A model generated the notes under the pieces. That model worked only from the letters and a program-made list of their open reading frames with translations, ran no database searches and was not told the origin of the DNA. Below are positions 5,546 through 9,290 of a stretch of DNA of 9,290 bases, piece by piece. The translations under genes were made by a program, and so were the position numbers. Source of the stretch: CAZBDU01 sp964490725 (GTDB lineage Bacteria > Spirochaetota > Spirochaetia > SZUA-6 > DRHE01); assembly GCA_964490725.1 (NCBI GenBank), contig CAZBDU010000150.1, positions 1-9,290 on the forward strand. Direction: 5' to 3'. The stretch's first letter is position 1. Each line of letters begins with the position of its first letter.

Positions 5546-7441
5546 TCAGCGGGCGCCGATGTAGACCATGTCCATGGCCCCCGGAGAGGTGCCCGCCTGC
5601 TCCACGCGATCGATGCGAACGGTGATCTTGCGGCTCTCGGCGCTCAGCACCGTTCCGCTGGCGATGGCAACCTGCCTTCCCAGCTCCATGATGCGGCGGA
5701 TCTGCACCGGTGTGCCCGTCTCCACGGGAAGGTCCACCAGCGGCTCCACCGTCACCCGGTCCCCCGCCACCAGGGACACCGTGCCCAGCAGCTTCTGCCC
5801 CGCCCCGCCGCCCGCTCCGGGGGTCAGCAGCTCCTGGATGGCGTTCACCACGGCGCTGTAGAGGGGATCTTCCCGGGTCTGCTGCACCACCTTGGGCTGC
5901 AGCGCCCTCTGCTCGCTGGAGGTGCCGCCCAGGTAGGTGAGGAAGAGCATCACGTCCTTGAGCGCAGCCTCCCGGCCCTCCCGGGCCTGCAGCTCCTCCC
6001 GAGCGCTGCGCTGCCGCCGCAGCTGCTCCTGGAGATCCGCTACCCGGGCGGAAAGGCCCGCGTTGTCGCGCTTCAGGCGGTCGATCTCGCCCCGGGCATC
6101 CTGGAGGCTGCCGGCGCTCGCGGAGGAGGCGCGCTGCAGCTGCGCGCTCAGCTCACCGATCCTGTCCTCCTTCCCCGCCAGCGCGCGCTGCCCCTCCTGC
6201 AGCCGCCGCTCGGCCTCCTGGAGACGCCCCCTCAGGGCCTCGATCTGCCGGTCTTGCGCCTCAGCCTCTGCGGCGAGCTCGGCAATGCGGCTGTCCCTCT
6301 CCGCCACCTGGCCCGTGAGCTTCGCGACACGCCCCTCCCGGTCGGCCAGCCGGCCGGCCAACTCGTCGTTGCGGCGGTCCCTCTCCGCCAGGACCGTGCC
6401 GCTCTCCCCGCCGGGAGCCGCGGCCCCGGCGGGCGGGGCCGCCTGCGCCCCCCCGGCGGAACCGGTGAGGGCCTCGCCGCGGGCCAGAAGCCCCTGGAGC
6501 GCCTGGATCACCAGCAGGTCCGCGCCGCGGCGGCGCAGCACCGCCGGAAGGGCCTCCACCGCCGGCTCTTCCAGCAGGCTGCGCAGCCCCTCCAGGGCCC
6601 GCCGCGCCTCCTGGTAGCGGCCGGCCTGGATGTAGGCGCCGGCCTGGGAATAGGCCCCCAGGATCTGGTCCGTGAACAGCTCCTCCCGGCTGCGGAGCTC
6701 CGCCAGGGCCTGCAGCCGCCGGGAGGCGGCCTGGCTCTCCTGCTCCAGGGACTGGCGCTGCTCGTCGTAGCGGGCGGAGAGCTCACGCTCCTTCTCGGCC
6801 AGCGCCCGCTCCAGGTCGCGGCGGTAGCCCTCCAGCTCGGCGGTCGCCTCCGCCTGCCGCTGCGTCTGCAGGGCGCTCAGCCTGGCCTCCACCTCCGCCC
6901 GGGCCATGCCCTGGCCGCGGAGGCGCTCCCGCTCGGAGCCCAGCTCGGCGGACAGGCTCTCCTTTAGCTCCTGCTCCCGCTCCCGGATGCGGGCCTCCAT
7001 CTGCGACTTCAGCAGCTGCGTCTCCTGGGAGATCCTGCTCAGATCCTCCCGCACGCGGCCGATCTCCTCCTCCTTCTCCTGCAGGCGGCTCTCCGACTGC
7101 GCCCGCACCGCCGCAACCAGGGTGGACTCGCCGGTGGAGTAGCTGGAGGAGCGCAGGGCGATGTCCCTCATGCTGGAGCGGAAGGTCAGCCCCAACAGGA
7201 CCCCGCCCCCGGCCACCAGGAGGACCGCCGCAACGTTGACCAGCACCGGGAACAGCGCCCCGCTGCGCCGCGAGTCCACCCTCAGGCGCTCCTCGCCCAG
7301 CGGCGCGCGGCTGGCAGCCATGAGCCGCTCGATGTGACCCATGACCTCTTCGCGCTCCTGGGGCGCGATCTCCCGGTCCTCGATGGACAGCAGGGGGTCT
7401 GCGGCGGCGTCGCGATTCATCTTGTCTGCGTCAGGTTCCAT
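5546..7441 (-). CDS. Membrane-anchored coiled-coil protein with C-terminal beta domain
   Basis: A 631-residue protein I cannot name. It has a charged N-terminal tail (1-60), one membrane helix at about 61-87 (GALFPVLVNVAAVLLVAGGG), and a first Glu/Arg-rich coiled coil (about 110-250). A TPR-like helical stretch follows (about 253-325, AGAYIQAGRYQEARRALEGL), then an Ala/Gly/Pro linker (326-348) and a second coiled coil (about 350-492). A helical segment (493-540) and a Gly-rich hinge lead to a beta-rich domain (549-631, GTVSLVAGDRVTVEPLVDLP to the end). Basic residues before the membrane helix favour an N-in topology with the long coil in the periplasm. Similar C-terminal domains occur in spirochaete proteins as far as I remember. 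Start is uncertain: the ATG at 7441 or 7420, neither with a convincing ribosome site. The frame stays open upstream to 9157 only as antisense of the cyclase. It may head the minus-strand envelope group. Confidence 0.87.
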   Translation of the reverse strand: MEPDADKMNRDAAADPLLSIEDREIAPQEREEVMGHIERLMAASRAPLGEERLRVDSRRSGALFPVLVNVAAVLLVAGGGVLLGLTFRSSMRDIALRSSSYSTGESTLVAAVRAQSESRLQEKEEEIGRVREDLSRISQETQLLKSQMEARIREREQELKESLSAELGSERERLRGQGMARAEVEARLSALQTQRQAEATAELEGYRRDLERALAEKERELSARYDEQRQSLEQESQAASRRLQALAELRSREELFTDQILGAYSQAGAYIQAGRYQEARRALEGLRSLLEEPAVEALPAVLRRRGADLLVIQALQGLLARGEALTGSAGGAQAAPPAGAAAPGGESGTVLAERDRRNDELAGRLADREGRVAKLTGQVAERDSRIAELAAEAEAQDRQIEALRGRLQEAERRLQEGQRALAGKEDRIGELSAQLQRASSASAGSLQDARGEIDRLKRDNAGLSARVADLQEQLRRQRSAREELQAREGREAALKDVMLFLTYLGGTSSEQRALQPKVVQQTREDPLYSAVVNAIQELLTPGAGGGAGQKLLGTVSLVAGDRVTVEPLVDLPVETGTPVQIRRIMELGRQVAIASGTVLSAESRKITVRIDRVEQAGTSPGAMDMVYIGAR

Positions 7442-7487
7442 GGGCGGGCTCGAAGCCTGTCCTCCGCGTTCACGGCGGGATGGAACA

Positions 7488-7516
7488 ATTATAGCGGGTC
7501 GCCTGGGGAAGGGCCA
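7488..7516 (-). promoter_or_regulatory. Putative promoter of the coiled-coil gene
   Basis: On the minus strand a perfect TATAAT -10 (7493-7488) stands in otherwise G+C-rich DNA. The -35 at 17-bp spacing is a poor TGGCCC (7516-7511), so an activator may help. The predicted start near 7481 gives about a 40-base leader. The core AATTATA is nearly symmetric, so it could also serve the divergent cyclase. Confidence 0.45.
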
Positions 7517-7536
7517 GTGCGAACATAGACAACCCC

Positions 7537-7552
7537 TGTCGATTGTGCGACA
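7537..7552. promoter_or_regulatory. 16-bp dyad upstream of the cyclase gene
   Basis: TGTCG-N6-CGACA (7537-7541 and 7548-7552) is a perfect short inverted repeat in the divergent intergenic region. It ends ten bases before the cyclase ribosome site AGGAGA (7563-7568). It could be an operator half-site pair or a leader hairpin; short dyads also arise by chance. Confidence 0.25.
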
Positions 7553-7576
7553 CTTCTGCCCCAGGAGACCGCCCGT

Positions 7577-9232
7577 ATGAGCATCCGGCTGAAGATCATC
7601 CTGGTGGTGCTGCCCCTGCTCGTGGCAACCCTCCTGCTCAGCGGCATCGCCTCGTCCTTTTCCGCCCGTCGCGGGATCACCCGGCTGGCGGTGGAGTTCC
7701 TCTCCTTCAAGGCGCAGCAGCTGGACAACTACCTGGCCAGCCAGTGGGACCTGCTTTCGGTCAACGACCTGCAGGAGGAGCAGTACATCCGCTCCGCCCG
7801 GCAGGCGGCCGCCTCCTACACGCGCACCCTGATCGCCAGCCCTTCGGAGCTGATCTTCGCGCTCACCGCCGACGGGCGGATCGGCATGGCCACCGCGGCG
7901 ATGGCGCTGTCCGATTCCGAGCGGCGCCACCTCCTTACTCTGGCCGAAAACACCAGGCAGGGATGGGTGGAGCTGTCGGTGGCCGGCGTGCAGCGCGTGG
8001 GCTACCTGTTCGCCTTTGCCCCCTTCGGGTGGAGCTGCTTCGTCACCGAGGAGCGCAGCGCCTTCTACAGCGGGGTCACGGAGATCCTCACTCGCAACGG
8101 CATCATCCTGGCGGCCGCCTGCGGCGTATCCCTGGCGCTGCTGCTGGCCTTCTCCGGGTACCTGACCCGGCCGATCACCCGCATGGTGGCCGCGATGCAC
8201 CGCATCATCGGCACCGGGGACCTCTCCGAGCGGGTGAAGGTGGAGTACCGTGACGAGATCGGCGAGCTTGCCCACACCTTCAATCTCACCGTGGGGGAGC
8301 TGGAGACCGCCTACAACCGGATCAAGAGCTTCGCCTTCAACGCCGTGCTGGCCAGGAAGCACGAGCAGGAGATCCGCAACATCTTCCAGAAGTACGTGCC
8401 CAGCGACGTCATCGATCGGTTCTTCAAGAACCCGGAGTCCATGCTGAAGGGCGAGGACCGGGTGCTGGCGGTGATGTTCTCCGACATCCGCAGCTTCACC
8501 ACGATCTCCGAAGGCATGAAGCCCGACGAGCTGGTGGGCGCCCTGAACGCCTACTTCTCGATCATGGTGGACATCGTCATGAAGCACGGCGGCATCGTGG
8601 ACAAGTACATCGGGGACGCCATCATGGCCTTCTTCGGCGCGCCGGTGCAGCACGAGGACGACGCGGCCCGCGCCGTGCGCTGCGCCCTGGACATGCAGGA
8701 GGCCCTGCGGGGGTTCAACCGCGAACAGGCCGGCAGCGGCCGGCCCGAGTTCCGCATCGGCATCGGCATCAACTACGGGCCGGTCACGGTGGGCAACATC
8801 GGCTCCGAGCTCAAGATGGACTACACGGTGATCGGAGACATGGTGAACCTGGCCTCCCGCCTGGAGAGCCTCACCAAGGTATACAGGACGGGGCTGCTGT
8901 TCTCCGAGAGCGTGCACGCCCAGGTGAAGGGGCGGCTGCCCTGCCGGCTGGTGGACCGCGTGCTGGTGCGGGGCAAGACGAAGGTGGAGCACATCTACAC
9001 GGCGCGCAGAAGCGTCGCCGAACGGGAGAAGAAGGCCTGGCTCTACCACCACTCGGGACTGAAGCGCTACTTCAAGGGCAGCTTCGCCGAGGCGGAGCGT
9101 TACTTCCAGGCGGCGCTGAAGCTTTCCCCGGAGGACTACACCTCTATCCTGTTCCACGAGCGCTGCCAGGTCTACCGGCGCAACCCGCCGCCGCAGGACT
9201 GGAACGGCGTCCAGGTGATGGCGGAGAAGTAG
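7577..9232 (+). CDS. Membrane-bound class III adenylate cyclase with HAMP domain
   Basis: A 551-residue receptor-type enzyme expected to make cAMP from ATP. The first membrane helix (about 6-25) is followed by an extracytoplasmic sensor region (about 28-172), of Cache-like size but with no motif I can name. A second helix lies at about 174-195, then HAMP (about 196-250, TRPITRMVAAMHRI to EIGELAHTFN) and a short coil. The class III catalytic domain (about 293-476) has metal-binding D303 (FSDIRSF) and D347 (IGDAIMAFFG), adenine-selecting K343 (VDKYIGD) and D415 (MDYTVIGD), and transition-state N424 and R428 (VNLASRLE). These are adenylate, not guanylate, cyclase residues, and all catalytic positions are intact. 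A C-terminal TPR-like hairpin follows (about 484-533). Start is ATG with AGGAGA eight bases upstream. It is divergent from the coiled-coil gene. The wording is strongly spirochaete-like in my recollection. Confidence 0.93.
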   Translation: MSIRLKIILVVLPLLVATLLLSGIASSFSARRGITRLAVEFLSFKAQQLDNYLASQWDLLSVNDLQEEQYIRSARQAAASYTRTLIASPSELIFALTADGRIGMATAAMALSDSERRHLLTLAENTRQGWVELSVAGVQRVGYLFAFAPFGWSCFVTEERSAFYSGVTEILTRNGIILAAACGVSLALLLAFSGYLTRPITRMVAAMHRIIGTGDLSERVKVEYRDEIGELAHTFNLTVGELETAYNRIKSFAFNAVLARKHEQEIRNIFQKYVPSDVIDRFFKNPESMLKGEDRVLAVMFSDIRSFTTISEGMKPDELVGALNAYFSIMVDIVMKHGGIVDKYIGDAIMAFFGAPVQHEDDAARAVRCALDMQEALRGFNREQAGSGRPEFRIGIGINYGPVTVGNIGSELKMDYTVIGDMVNLASRLESLTKVYRTGLLFSESVHAQVKGRLPCRLVDRVLVRGKTKVEHIYTARRSVAEREKKAWLYHHSGLKRYFKGSFAEAERYFQAALKLSPEDYTSILFHERCQVYRRNPPPQDWNGVQVMAEK

Positions 9233-9233
9233 G

Positions 9234-9264
9234 GGGCCGCACGGCCCGGGGGCGCAGCGCCCGG
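9234..9264 (+). terminator. Tandem GC hairpins after the cyclase gene
   Basis: Just after the stop, GGGCC/GGCCC (9234-9238 and 9243-9247, loop GCAC) is followed by GGGCG/CGCCC (9250-9254 and 9258-9262, loop CAG). A further GGCC/GGCC palindrome lies at 9263-9273. There is no T-tract; a Rho-assisted 3' end is possible. The last 58 bases hold no gene I can support. Confidence 0.3.
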
Positions 9265-9290
9265 CCGGTGGCCCCGGGGACGGGCCCTGC

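Noticed and set aside
7442..9157. Continuation of the coiled-coil frame upstream over the cyclase
   Set aside because: The extra residues are antisense to a complete cyclase and crossed by the intergenic region with a promoter; the composition is typical of a shadow frame.

Overview
The window is about two-thirds G+C, gene-dense bacterial DNA with eight confidently called protein genes. There are no RNA genes, insertion sequences or CRISPR arrays that I can see. The best guess for the host is a high-GC member of the Spirochaetota. This rests mainly on the adenylate cyclase at the right end, whose HAMP, cyclase and C-terminal helical arrangement and wording (NIFQKYVPSDVIDRFF, FSDIRSFTTISEGM) match what I remember of Treponema/Spirochaeta cyclases. 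The large membrane-anchored coiled-coil protein is also of a style common there. The assignment is from memory and is an inference.

Left block (+ strand, 80-1642): a GAF/HD-GYP cyclic-di-GMP phosphodiesterase is translationally coupled (GTGA overlap) to a small ArsC/Spx-fold protein that contains no cysteine at all. A sigma70-like promoter lies so close to the phosphodiesterase start that its mRNA would be nearly leaderless.

Metalloid block (+ strand, 1666-2867): an A+T-rich promoter carries a 10-bp direct repeat. It drives a two-gene operon: a 91-residue, cysteine-rich AbrB/SpoVT-type protein of the 'HgcAB-associated' family, then an arsenite S-adenosylmethionine methyltransferase (arsM). 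hgcA and hgcB are not in the window. The arrangement suggests a cysteine-bearing DNA-binding protein that controls arsenic methylation and perhaps its own promoter. The gene-poor stretch after arsM (2868-3033) holds two hairpins and what looks like the decayed 3' end of a lost gene, possibly a LacI-type regulator.

Envelope block (- strand, 7441 down to 3034): in transcription order there is a 631-residue single-pass membrane protein with two long coiled coils, a PrsW-family intramembrane metalloprotease, a DUF4105/Lnb-like exported membrane protein (a putative lipoprotein N-acyltransferase relative), and a 98-residue protein of unknown function. PrsW and the Lnb-like gene are 16 bp apart. The wider spacing of the others (98 and 70 bp) leaves internal promoters possible. 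The content points to cell-envelope or lipoprotein homeostasis.

Right block (+ strand, 7577-9232): a membrane-bound class III adenylate cyclase is transcribed divergently from the coiled-coil gene across a 135-bp region that holds a perfect TATAAT on the minus strand and a small dyad. Two second-messenger enzymes (cyclic-di-GMP hydrolysis and cAMP synthesis) therefore flank the metalloid and envelope genes.
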